Shown piece by piece: positions 1 to 7,541 of a DNA stretch of 64,000 nt. The stretch is from Candidatus Baltobacteraceae bacterium. GTDB lineage: Bacteria > Vulcanimicrobiota > Vulcanimicrobiia > Vulcanimicrobiales > Vulcanimicrobiaceae. Made by a program: the position numbers and the translations under genes. Location: the NCBI GenBank assembly GCA_036488875.1, contig DASXGW010000007.1, positions 164,626 through 228,625 on the forward strand, given 5' to 3'. The notes beneath the pieces are model-generated. The model saw only the letters and a program-made list of their open reading frames with translations. It searched no databases and had not been told where the DNA came from. Every line of letters begins with the position of its first letter. Position 1 is the first letter of the stretch.

Positions 1-111
1 GGCCACGCTGGATCGAGCATCCGCGTGCGGCGCAAGAAGCCATCGCCATTCCGTTTGAGTACGGTGAGTACGGTGAGTACGGTGAGTACGGTAGATATGT
101 CGTCGTCTTAG
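1..111 (+). CDS. C-terminal end of an upstream gene, cut by the window edge
   Basis: Frame 1 is open from the window edge to a TAG at 109-111, five bases before the ATG of the next gene, which is the tight spacing expected in this operon. The visible end is basic and then contains a short Ser-Thr-Val repeat encoded by the 9-bp direct repeats. Only 36 residues are visible, so no function can be assigned. Frame 3 is also open from the edge and runs into the next gene, so this stretch could instead be the N-terminal part of that gene. Confidence 0.3.
   Translation, partial: GHAGSSIRVRRKKPSPFRLSTVSTVSTVSTVDMSSS
57..92 (+). repeat. Four tandem copies of the 9-bp unit GAGTACGGT
   Basis: Positions 57-65, 66-74, 75-83 and 84-92 are identical copies of GAGTACGGT. 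Nine bases is three codons, so gain or loss of a unit would not shift any frame through it. It lies 25 bases before the ATG at 117, at the end of the upstream frame. Confidence 0.9.
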
Positions 112-116
112 CCCTC

Positions 117-1616
117 ATGGAAGCGGGCCCGAAAAGCGACGAAGAGCGCGCGTACCTCGACGCGCTGCAAGAGCTGTCGGTGCGCCGCGCCGCCGCCGAT
201 TCCGACGTCTCTGCCGACGTGCCGCTGGCACCGGTCGATCCGCGCTTCGTCGGCTTTGCGCTCTGTCCCGCACTGCAAACGGCGATCGATGCGATGCTCT
301 CGCGCCGCGGCTGGTCGATGCACGCGGTCGCCAACGCGCACGAGTTTCGCAACGCGATCGATCGGATTCGGCCCGATATGATGCTGTTCGACGCGGAGCA
401 CGTAGTCGATCCGTTTCGTGCGCTCGTCGAGCTGCACGCCAAGGCGCACAGCGAGCTTAAGGTCGTCGCCTTCGGCGACGACCCGCGCCGTTTGCAAGCG
501 CAGGGCCTTATCGACGGAGCGATCTCGCACGACGCTGCCGAGTCCGAGGTCTTCGCTGCAATTAAGCGTTTCGTGCGAGGGATCCCGCAGCACCGCAAAA
601 GCCGCGTGAACTCGATGCTGACGGCGGCCGAAGCGGCGCTGGCGACGGTGCGGACGCCCGCGGAGCTATCGAATGCGTCGGCAATGCACGCCGCGGACGT
701 CATGCACGGCTGGGCCTGTACGCATCTGCTTTCCGAGGCGGGAGCGTTGTACGCCGCCGAGTATCCGCCGTCGCGCCGGCCTATCCTAAGCCACGTTCCG
801 AAGGCATTCTTAAACGACGCGCCGCTCTTCCAGTTGGTCGCCGACGAGCGTTTTTACAACGAGATGTCCGATGACCGGCTTGTCTGGCGATCCTTGGAGC
901 AGCTGGGTCCCGTTTCGACCGCCACGGTGCCGCTTCGTCACGGCGAACGCCGGCTCGGCGCTCTCGTTTGCGTGTCGCGCGACGAGCCGGTCGACCCGTG
1001 CGTCTTCGACGGGCTCGAGCGCTTCTCGAAGGTGGTCACCGCGCGTTTCGAAGAGTTGCTGTACGCTCCGACCGGTCTCGCGCTGCCCAATCGTAACGGC
1101 GTGTGGGAATGCCTACGGCACGGCAACCTCGAGATCGCCGTCTATCGCTCGCGCCGCTGCGCGGTGCCGTGGGATTATCAGATCATCGACCCCGTGACCG
1201 GCATTCTCTCGATCGGTGCGGCGGCATCGGGTGGCGCCGCGGACATCGTCGAACGAGGGCCGCGGGAACTCGCCGGCGACGACCTTGCCGCGTACCTCGC
1301 GGAAACGCGCGGCAACGGGCCGTCGTTTCTCGCAACGTGCAACACGCTGCTCCGAACCGTCTGTTACGCCGGGCGGCGCTTTCCAGCGCCGGTACTCCTG
1401 GAGTCGATTGGGCCAAGCGGCTCGGTGGCGGTACGCGGTGACGTGTTGCGCGGCACGCTGACCATTGGCCCTCCGGCGGCGCTGCTGATTGCCGACCAAC
1501 GGTTGCACGGGTGGATGGCACAAGAAGGTGATGGTTTTTCGAGCTTCACCGAGGCAGTCGAGGATTTGCGACCGCCCGGACTAGCCGTCGTCGTGACGCA
1601 GGCACCGAGCAGCTAA
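117..1616 (+). CDS. GAF-domain signalling protein with receiver-like N-terminus and degenerate SpoIIE-like C-terminus
   Basis: 499 residues, probably cytoplasmic. Residues about 43-155 have the size and hydrophobic pattern of a response-regulator receiver, with RPDMMLFD placing an Asp near the usual phosphorylation strand, but the acidic pocket is not convincing. Residues about 160-315 resemble a GAF domain. Residues about 330-495 resemble a PP2C/SpoIIE phosphatase in outline: a strand ending IGAAASGGAA where active enzymes have a metal-binding Asp-Gly, and later YAGRRFPAPVLL, which matches the AGH-x-P segment of the family. The metal-binding aspartates appear lost, so it may be a pseudophosphatase. 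It heads an operon with a CheB-CheR fusion and a STAS protein, the usual partner of SpoIIE phosphatases. The frame is open upstream of ATG117, so the start is not certain. Confidence 0.7.
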   Translation: MEAGPKSDEERAYLDALQELSVRRAAADSDVSADVPLAPVDPRFVGFALCPALQTAIDAMLSRRGWSMHAVANAHEFRNAIDRIRPDMMLFDAEHVVDPFRALVELHAKAHSELKVVAFGDDPRRLQAQGLIDGAISHDAAESEVFAAIKRFVRGIPQHRKSRVNSMLTAAEAALATVRTPAELSNASAMHAADVMHGWACTHLLSEAGALYAAEYPPSRRPILSHVPKAFLNDAPLFQLVADERFYNEMSDDRLVWRSLEQLGPVSTATVPLRHGERRLGALVCVSRDEPVDPCVFDGLERFSKVVTARFEELLYAPTGLALPNRNGVWECLRHGNLEIAVYRSRRCAVPWDYQIIDPVTGILSIGAAASGGAADIVERGPRELAGDDLAAYLAETRGNGPSFLATCNTLLRTVCYAGRRFPAPVLLESIGPSGSVAVRGDVLRGTLTIGPPAALLIADQRLHGWMAQEGDGFSSFTEAVEDLRPPGLAVVVTQAPSS

Positions 1617-1630
1617 GACGCAATAGCCTC

Positions 1631-4171
1631 ATGGTGAGCGACCAAGCCGAGAACAAGTGCATCGTCGTCGTCGGCGCTTCAGCCGGCGGCATTGACGCAC
1701 TCGCGCGGCTCGTCGGGGCGCTGGCCGAGAACTTCCCGGCACCGATCGTCGTCGCTCAGCACGCCGATCCGAAAGGAGCCGGACGGCTCGGTGAGATTTT
1801 GCAGCGCCAGACGCGCTTGAAAATTCACATGGTTGCGGACGGTGACGGTGAGTTAGAAGCCGGATGGATCTACCTTGCTTCACCCGGCCAGAATCTTGCG
1901 ATCGAAAACGGGCGAGTGCTCTCGGTTGCGCGCCAACCCGGGCATCCGGTCCCGTCGATCGACGGTCTGTTCGAATCGGCGGCGCACGCATACGGCGATC
2001 ACGTGATCGGCGTCATTCTTACCGGCATGGGCACCGACGGCGTTGCGGGCGTGCGCAGGATCAAAGAGTTCGGAGGAACGGTGGTCGTGCAGGAGGCCGA
2101 ATCGGCCGCGTATCCGGCCTTGCCGCGCGCGATTCCGACGAACTACGTCGACTTTACGTCCCGCATCGAAGAGATTGCGGGACTCTTGGGCGTGCTGGCG
2201 GCACCAGGCGACGGCAACATCTTCGATTCTCAATCGGTCGAAGTGCTGCTCGGTCAAGTCCGCACGCGATCGGGTATCGATTTTCGCCAGTATAAGCCCG
2301 CGACGATTCGCCGCAGATTGATGCGCTTGATTGCGGCCGCCAACGCCAAGTCGGTAGCGGACTATATGCGGCACCTCAACACGCACCCCGAGGCCTATCA
2401 GCAGCTGGTCAGCTCGTTCCTCATCAAGGTTACGGGTTTCTTTCGCGACCCGGCGCTCTTTGAGTACCTGCGGGAGACCGTACTTCCCGAGCTGATCGCC
2501 GAGGCGCGTGAAGGCCAGCGCGAGCTGCGCTTGTGGTCTGCCGGCTGCTCGACCGGAGAAGAGGCGTATTCGTTGGCCATTCTGCTCGCAGAACTGCTGG
2601 GCAACGATGTCGACAAGCTGCCGGTTCGCATCTTTGCGACCGACTTGGACCATCACGCGATCGATTTTGCCCGGCGCGGCGTGTATCCGGCCGCGGCATT
2701 CGAAGAGCTGCCGCCGGCGCTGATCGAAAAGTATTTCACTCGCGTCGACGGCGCTTTTCAAGTCCGTAAGGACATTCGGAATCTCACGGTATTCGGCGAG
2801 TACGATCTCGGACAGCGCGCTCCGTTCCCGCACATCGATCTGATTATGTGCCGCAACGTGCTGATTTACTTCACGAAAGAACTCCAGCAGCGCACCTTGC
2901 AGCTCTTCGCGTTTTCGCTCCGTCAATCGGGTTATCTGGTCCTCGGCAAGGCCGAGACGACGTCGCCGCTTCCACGATACTTCGCCGCCGCGCAACCAGC
3001 GCTCAAAGTGTATCGCCGCCAAGGCGAGCGGCTCATGATTCCGGCGCCCGTTGCTCTTGAAAGTCTGCGGCATCACGATCGGCCGCTGCGGCTGGGCGCT
3101 ATTCGGCCGTCTCATCCCCGCGAGACCACGCACGAAGGGATGCCTCCGCGCTGGTCGATGATCGACCGCCTGGGGGCGTTTCTCTTCGAATCGTATATTG
3201 GAATCGTCGTCGTCGATCGCCATTACGACATCGTTACGATCAATCAGGCGGCTCGCACGCTGTTGGGCGTCGCGGGGCAAGGAATCGGCGACGATCTCAT
3301 CCATATCGCGCAGCTTCCGGGATTGGAGCTCAAAGCGCAGCTGGACACCGCGTTTCGCGGTGCGATGCCGACCGCGCCCTTCGAAGTGAATTTGCGCGAT
3401 CCGGGTGAGATCGAGCAACGCTGCCTGCAGATCGCCTGCTATCCCGATCGGGTCGCGAGCAAGGAAGGGCGAACCGAAGGGGTGGTCGTCGTTATCTTCG
3501 ACGTGACGTATCAAGCGAAGCGGCGACGGGAGCTCGAAAAAGAAAACGCGGAGAGCCGCGCCGCGATCGAGCAACTGACGCGGCAGACGAGCGAGCTGGC
3601 CGGCCACCAGCACGCGCTCGTGCAAGCCAATGAAGAGCTCAGTTCGGCAAATATCGATCTGCGCAACACCAACGAGCACCTGATGATCGCGGCCGAGGAG
3701 GCCGAGGCGTCGGCCGAAGAGGTCGAGACGCTCAACGAAGAGATGCAGGCGACCAGCGAAGAGCTCGAAACGCTCAACGAGGAGCTGCACGCAACGGTCG
3801 AAGAGCTCAACACCACCAACGAAGAGCTCGCGTCGCGGAGCTCCGACCTGGAACAAGCGGTGCAGGAGCGCGAAAAACAACTCGATCACGCGGTGAGAAC
3901 GCTCGGCACGTTGCGTGCCGTGGTCGAACACGCCCCGCTGATCATGTGTATCGTCGACAAAGACTCGAATGTATCGCTGGCGTCCAAACGATATGCGGAG
4001 ATGGTGCGGCACAACGGCGGTGCCTTGCCGGCGGTCGGCGAGAAATGGCTGTCGCGGCCGGAGCACGTTGCGTTGCGCGAGCGCGACGGCGCGGTGGACT
4101 ATGCCGTACGGCGGATTTCGCTCCCCTCCGACGGCGGCGATACGATGGTTGTCCTAGCCCCCTCTTCGTAA
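1631..4171 (+). CDS. CheB-CheR-PAS fusion: chemoreceptor-type methylesterase/methyltransferase sensor
   Basis: 846 residues. Residues 9-190 are a CheB methylesterase domain with the catalytic triad in place: Ser17 in GASAGG, His44 in AQHAD and Asp136 in GMGTDG. There is no receiver in front of it. CheR N-terminal and SAM-dependent methyltransferase domains follow at about 205-470, with the SAM loop AGCSTGEEAYSLA near residue 305 and CRNVLIYF near 415. A PAS-like region lies at about 510-630, a long acidic coiled coil (repeated EELETLNEE type) at about 630-755, and a last PAS-like segment follows. This architecture is known in sensory proteins outside classical chemotaxis; no receptor is in the window, so its methyl-accepting target is unknown. 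It starts 14 bp after the GAF protein, and its stop codon overlaps the STAS start (taATG). Confidence 0.93.
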   Translation: MVSDQAENKCIVVVGASAGGIDALARLVGALAENFPAPIVVAQHADPKGAGRLGEILQRQTRLKIHMVADGDGELEAGWIYLASPGQNLAIENGRVLSVARQPGHPVPSIDGLFESAAHAYGDHVIGVILTGMGTDGVAGVRRIKEFGGTVVVQEAESAAYPALPRAIPTNYVDFTSRIEEIAGLLGVLAAPGDGNIFDSQSVEVLLGQVRTRSGIDFRQYKPATIRRRLMRLIAAANAKSVADYMRHLNTHPEAYQQLVSSFLIKVTGFFRDPALFEYLRETVLPELIAEAREGQRELRLWSAGCSTGEEAYSLAILLAELLGNDVDKLPVRIFATDLDHHAIDFARRGVYPAAAFEELPPALIEKYFTRVDGAFQVRKDIRNLTVFGEYDLGQRAPFPHIDLIMCRNVLIYFTKELQQRTLQLFAFSLRQSGYLVLGKAETTSPLPRYFAAAQPALKVYRRQGERLMIPAPVALESLRHHDRPLRLGAIRPSHPRETTHEGMPPRWSMIDRLGAFLFESYIGIVVVDRHYDIVTINQAARTLLGVAGQGIGDDLIHIAQLPGLELKAQLDTAFRGAMPTAPFEVNLRDPGEIEQRCLQIACYPDRVASKEGRTEGVVVVIFDVTYQAKRRRELEKENAESRAAIEQLTRQTSELAGHQHALVQANEELSSANIDLRNTNEHLMIAAEEAEASAEEVETLNEEMQATSEELETLNEELHATVEELNTTNEELASRSSDLEQAVQEREKQLDHAVRTLGTLRAVVEHAPLIMCIVDKDSNVSLASKRYAEMVRHNGGALPAVGEKWLSRPEHVALRERDGAVDYAVRRISLPSDGGDTMVVLAPSS

Positions 4172-4455
4172 TGGCGACCACCATTTCGTTCGCAGGCGAG
4201 TACGACTTGACGGATCAGCGCGAGTTCAAGAGTAAGCTCGCGGCGGCCCAGGCCGAGCACGAGGTTATCGTCGACTTCACGAACGTTTCATACGTCGACT
4301 CGGCGTGCATCATGGAGCTGCTGCTTTTCAGTCGCACGCGCCGCGAACGTGGTTTACCGCCCGAGACGATTTTCGTAACGGCCGGCCCGGTCGCCAAGGT
4401 GTTGGAAGTGTCCGGCGTCGCGAAAGTGTGCCGCGTCGTTACGCAGGCTCGCTAA
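4171..4455 (+). CDS. STAS-domain anti-sigma-factor antagonist-like protein
   Basis: 94 residues, a single STAS domain. ATG4171 overlaps the stop of the CheB-CheR gene by one base, indicating translational coupling. The segment VSYVDSACIMELL matches the STAS switch loop; Ser44 after Asp43 is the position phosphorylated by RsbW/SpoIIAB-type kinases in the family. No anti-sigma kinase is complete in the window, though one could lie upstream of the left edge. The gene converges on the GGDEF-EAL gene and shares 17 bp with its 3' end. A longer frame extends upstream of 4171 but lies wholly inside the CheB-CheR gene. Confidence 0.88.
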   Translation: MATTISFAGEYDLTDQREFKSKLAAAQAEHEVIVDFTNVSYVDSACIMELLLFSRTRRERGLPPETIFVTAGPVAKVLEVSGVAKVCRVVTQAR

Positions 4456-6604
4456 GCAGCGCGCCTTTGCGCGACTCGACGAACGTCTGCAGGGCGCGTA
4501 TCTCCAGCGCCGGCGCGAAGTAGAATCCCTGGGCGTAATCGACGCCCGCTTCGGTCAGACGCTCGGCTTGCGCCGCGTCTTCGACGCCTTCGGCCACGAC
4601 GTAGATATCGAGCGTCTTCGCTAGCGCGACGATGGCCTGTACGATCGCCAGCGACTGGCGATCTTTCACGATCGGCGTGATGAACGAGCGGTCGATCTTC
4701 AGGCCGGCGACGGGCAGGCGCTGCACGTAACTCAGCGACGAATGTCCGGTGCCGAAGTCGTCGATCACGACGTGCGAACCGAACTCGCAGAGTTCGTTGA
4801 GCACGACGAGGCTATCCTTGGGGCTCTCCATGATGGCCGACTCGGTCACCTCGAACTTGAGTGCGGTGGGCTCGAGCTCGCTCTGCTCGAGGACTTTGCG
4901 AATGCGCTTGACCAAGTCGGTTTGATTCAACCGCGCCGCCGAGAGATTGACGCTGACGGTGAGGCCCGGAAGAAAACGCTGCATGCCGCGCACGTCGGAG
5001 CAGGCGCGCGAGAGCACCACCCAGTCGATGGCATCGATGGCGCCGCACTGCTCGGCCAGCGGAATGAAAAGATCCGGCGGGATGAGCGTTCCTCGCTCGT
5101 CCATCCAGCGCGCCAGCGCTTCGACGGCGACGATCTCGCCGCTGGCGAGATTCACGATCGGCTGGTAGCGCGCGAAGATCTGCGACGATGCGATCGCGCG
5201 GTGAAGCGCGCTTTCCATGGTGTGACGCGCCAGCACTTGTTCGCGCATCGATTCGTCGAAGATCGCCAGACGGTTGCGTCCGGCGCGCTTGGCCGCGTAC
5301 ATCGCGATGTCGGCGTCGCGGAGGAGCTCGTCGGCCTTCCCGTAGCGCTGCGCCGCGACGACGATGCCGATCGAAGCGCTGATGTAAATGTCGCGGTCGC
5401 CGACCCGGAACGGTTGGCGCATGTGCGAGAAGATCATTTGCGAGATCGTCTCGCACTTATCGAGATCGCTGCCCGGAGGAACCCACGCGACGAACTCGTC
5501 GCCGCCGATCCGGCCGATCTCCACGCCTTGCGGCAAGCCGTCTTCGAGCCGCTTTGCAATCGCGCACAGGAGCTCGTCGCCGACGGAATGTCCAAGGCTG
5601 TCGTTGACCACGGCGAAGCGGTCGAGATCGATGTAGAGCACTCCGAACGGATTGTGACTTACCGCGAACGAGCGAAGCGCTTCTTTGAGGCGCCACAGCA
5701 CGTACGCCCGGTTGTAGAGACCGGTCAGCGTGTCGCGCACGGCCGATTTTTGGAGAGCCGCCGCGCGCAGCTGCAGCTTGCGGAGGCGCAGCAGCACGAA
5801 GATCACGAGCAGCGCGCCGCCCCACGCGACAATGGTCAGCGGAACGTCGATCGCGAGCGCGCTGGCTTGCGCGCTGTCGACGGCGGCGAAGTGCGACGCG
5901 ACCTGCAAGCTCCACGGAGCGGCGTCGAGCTGTCTAGTCAGCGCGGCGTCGATCGCCATCGTGGGCGGCGGCGTCGAACCGGCAATGACGTTCCCGGCCG
6001 AATCGGTAATCCAGGCGCTGTCGAGGGCGTCGCTCGCGCGCGCGAGCAAAGAACCGAGTTTCGCATGCGACGTTTCGATCATGACCACGCCCGCCGGCGA
6101 GGTGGAACCGATGGTTTCGCTCACCGCAACGAACGGCGTACCAGAGGGTGGATCGGCTCGCGTAAAGACCGCTTTCCCCGGATCCGCAAGTGCCCCTTTG
6201 AACCACGGACGCTGGCTATAATCCGCGGCAAGCCGAGCGTTGCGCGAGCGGCTCAACCGAATCGATGGCGGATAGCCCTGCGAGTAGTACGCACCCATGC
6301 CGGCAACGAGCGACGGATTGGTGGCCGAAAACAGCTGCGCAAGCGTCTGCGCGGCGGTGTAGGGCCCGGTTTGCGCGCCCACGGTCGCCGCGGTGACGTC
6401 GGTCAACTGGGACGCCAGGGCAAAGTAACCGTCGACTCTGAGGCGCATTTGCTGCGCATTGCCTTCTTGGATGGCAGCGGCTTGGCTGCGTGCCTCGGCG
6501 ACTCGCTCGATCGAATAGAGCAAGCCTAGGCCGTAGACGGCGAGCGCTACGACGAGCGTCGTGATGATGGCCGGCCATGGATATGGGGGTGTTTCCTTAT
6601 CCAT
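4439..6604 (-). CDS. Membrane GGDEF-EAL protein (c-di-GMP synthesis/degradation)
   Basis: 721 residues. A transmembrane helix at about 12-30, an extracytoplasmic sensor region of about 220 residues (Cache-like by position) and a second helix at about 258-276 precede a GGDEF domain with an intact GGDEF signature near residue 366. An EAL domain follows with EALARW near residue 495. Other EAL active-site blocks are present: NLSAARL, FEVTES, DDFGTGHSS, LKIDRSF and VAEGVE. No RxxD inhibitory site is evident at the usual distance before GGDEF. Both activities look possible; which one dominates cannot be read from sequence. The start is ATG6604. Its 3' end overlaps the convergent STAS gene. Confidence 0.92.
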   Translation of the reverse strand: MDKETPPYPWPAIITTLVVALAVYGLGLLYSIERVAEARSQAAAIQEGNAQQMRLRVDGYFALASQLTDVTAATVGAQTGPYTAAQTLAQLFSATNPSLVAGMGAYYSQGYPPSIRLSRSRNARLAADYSQRPWFKGALADPGKAVFTRADPPSGTPFVAVSETIGSTSPAGVVMIETSHAKLGSLLARASDALDSAWITDSAGNVIAGSTPPPTMAIDAALTRQLDAAPWSLQVASHFAAVDSAQASALAIDVPLTIVAWGGALLVIFVLLRLRKLQLRAAALQKSAVRDTLTGLYNRAYVLWRLKEALRSFAVSHNPFGVLYIDLDRFAVVNDSLGHSVGDELLCAIAKRLEDGLPQGVEIGRIGGDEFVAWVPPGSDLDKCETISQMIFSHMRQPFRVGDRDIYISASIGIVVAAQRYGKADELLRDADIAMYAAKRAGRNRLAIFDESMREQVLARHTMESALHRAIASSQIFARYQPIVNLASGEIVAVEALARWMDERGTLIPPDLFIPLAEQCGAIDAIDWVVLSRACSDVRGMQRFLPGLTVSVNLSAARLNQTDLVKRIRKVLEQSELEPTALKFEVTESAIMESPKDSLVVLNELCEFGSHVVIDDFGTGHSSLSYVQRLPVAGLKIDRSFITPIVKDRQSLAIVQAIVALAKTLDIYVVAEGVEDAAQAERLTEAGVDYAQGFYFAPALEIRALQTFVESRKGALLSEPA

Positions 6605-6686
6605 CGCGCCCCTTAGGCATATGCTGGTACTTGCTTCCGGGCGCTCGGCGGGTCGACCTACTGCTGGGCCCTAAGAACTAGGGCTT

Positions 6687-7535
6687 ATGAAGATTGCCTA
6701 TTTTGGAACCGGTTTGCTGGGGTCGGGCTTCGTGCGGGCGATGCTCGACCGCGGCGATGACGTGCGGGTTTGGAACCGCACGAAAGCCAAGGCGCACGCG
6801 CTCGCGGAGCACGGTGCCGTCGTGTGCGACGATCCGGCCGATGCGACCCGCGGCGCGGATGCGATCCATTTGACGCTCGCCGACGACGCCTCGGTCGACG
6901 CCGTTCTGGAGCCGCTTGCCGGTTCGATTGCAAGCGAAACCACCATCGTCGATCATACGACCACGGCACCGACGCCGACGCGCGAACGCGCCGCACGCTG
7001 GCGCGGGCGCGGTATTGCGTTCGTGCACGCACCAGTGTTCATGGGTCCGAAAAATGCTCGCGAAGCGACGGGCATCATGATGATTTCGGGCGATCGCGCG
7101 CTTTGCGCGCGCGTAAAACCTTCGCTCGAACCTATGACCGGGCAGGTTGTGGAACTCGGCGACGATCCCGGTGAAGCGGCGGCGTTCAAGCTCATGGGAA
7201 ATTTGATGCTCGTCTTTACCGTTGCCGGACTCGCGGACATGTATCGCTTTGCCGATGCGATCGGCATCGCGCCGCGCGAAGCGCATAAACTCTTTTCCTT
7301 TTTTATGCCGGTTAACGCGATCAACTTTCGCGGCAAGGACATGGCTCACGGCGATTTCACACCGCAGTGGGAGCTCAAGATGGCCCGCAAAGACGTGCGT
7401 TTGATGCTCGAAGAGGCCAAACGCTACGGCGAAGATCTTGCCGTCCTCCCCGAGATCGCGGCGTTTTTCGACGACTATATCGAGCGTGGCCACGCCGAAA
7501 AAGACGTGGGAGTCATCGCAATGCGAGCCGAATGA
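6687..7535 (+). CDS. 3-hydroxyisobutyrate dehydrogenase/beta-hydroxyacid dehydrogenase family protein
   Basis: 282 residues. The N-terminal Rossmann fold begins MKIAYFGTGLLGSGF with the GxGxxG nucleotide motif at about 7-12. An Arg-containing segment WNRTKAK after the second strand suggests NADP rather than NAD preference. The helical C-terminal domain contains KLMGNLM, matching the catalytic-lysine helix (Gx3KxxxN-type) of 3-hydroxyisobutyrate and glyoxylate/succinic-semialdehyde reductases. The substrate cannot be fixed from sequence. The gene sits between two GGDEF-EAL genes, divergent from the first, and ends six bases before the start of the second, so it probably shares a transcript with it. 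Confidence 0.88.
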   Translation: MKIAYFGTGLLGSGFVRAMLDRGDDVRVWNRTKAKAHALAEHGAVVCDDPADATRGADAIHLTLADDASVDAVLEPLAGSIASETTIVDHTTTAPTPTRERAARWRGRGIAFVHAPVFMGPKNAREATGIMMISGDRALCARVKPSLEPMTGQVVELGDDPGEAAAFKLMGNLMLVFTVAGLADMYRFADAIGIAPREAHKLFSFFMPVNAINFRGKDMAHGDFTPQWELKMARKDVRLMLEEAKRYGEDLAVLPEIAAFFDDYIERGHAEKDVGVIAMRAE

Positions 7536-7541
7536 CGGTTT

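Noticed and set aside
1880..4066. A 728-codon open frame antisense to the CheB-CheR gene
   Set aside because: It mirrors a gene with complete catalytic motifs; long antisense frames are expected at this GC content. The same applies to 4742-6529 (+), 50194-51894 (+), 52678-53838 (+) and 41345-42469 (+).
6605..6686. TTAGGCATATGC near 6612 as a third metal-repressor box
   Set aside because: Only one arm matches, and neither divergent gene handles metals.
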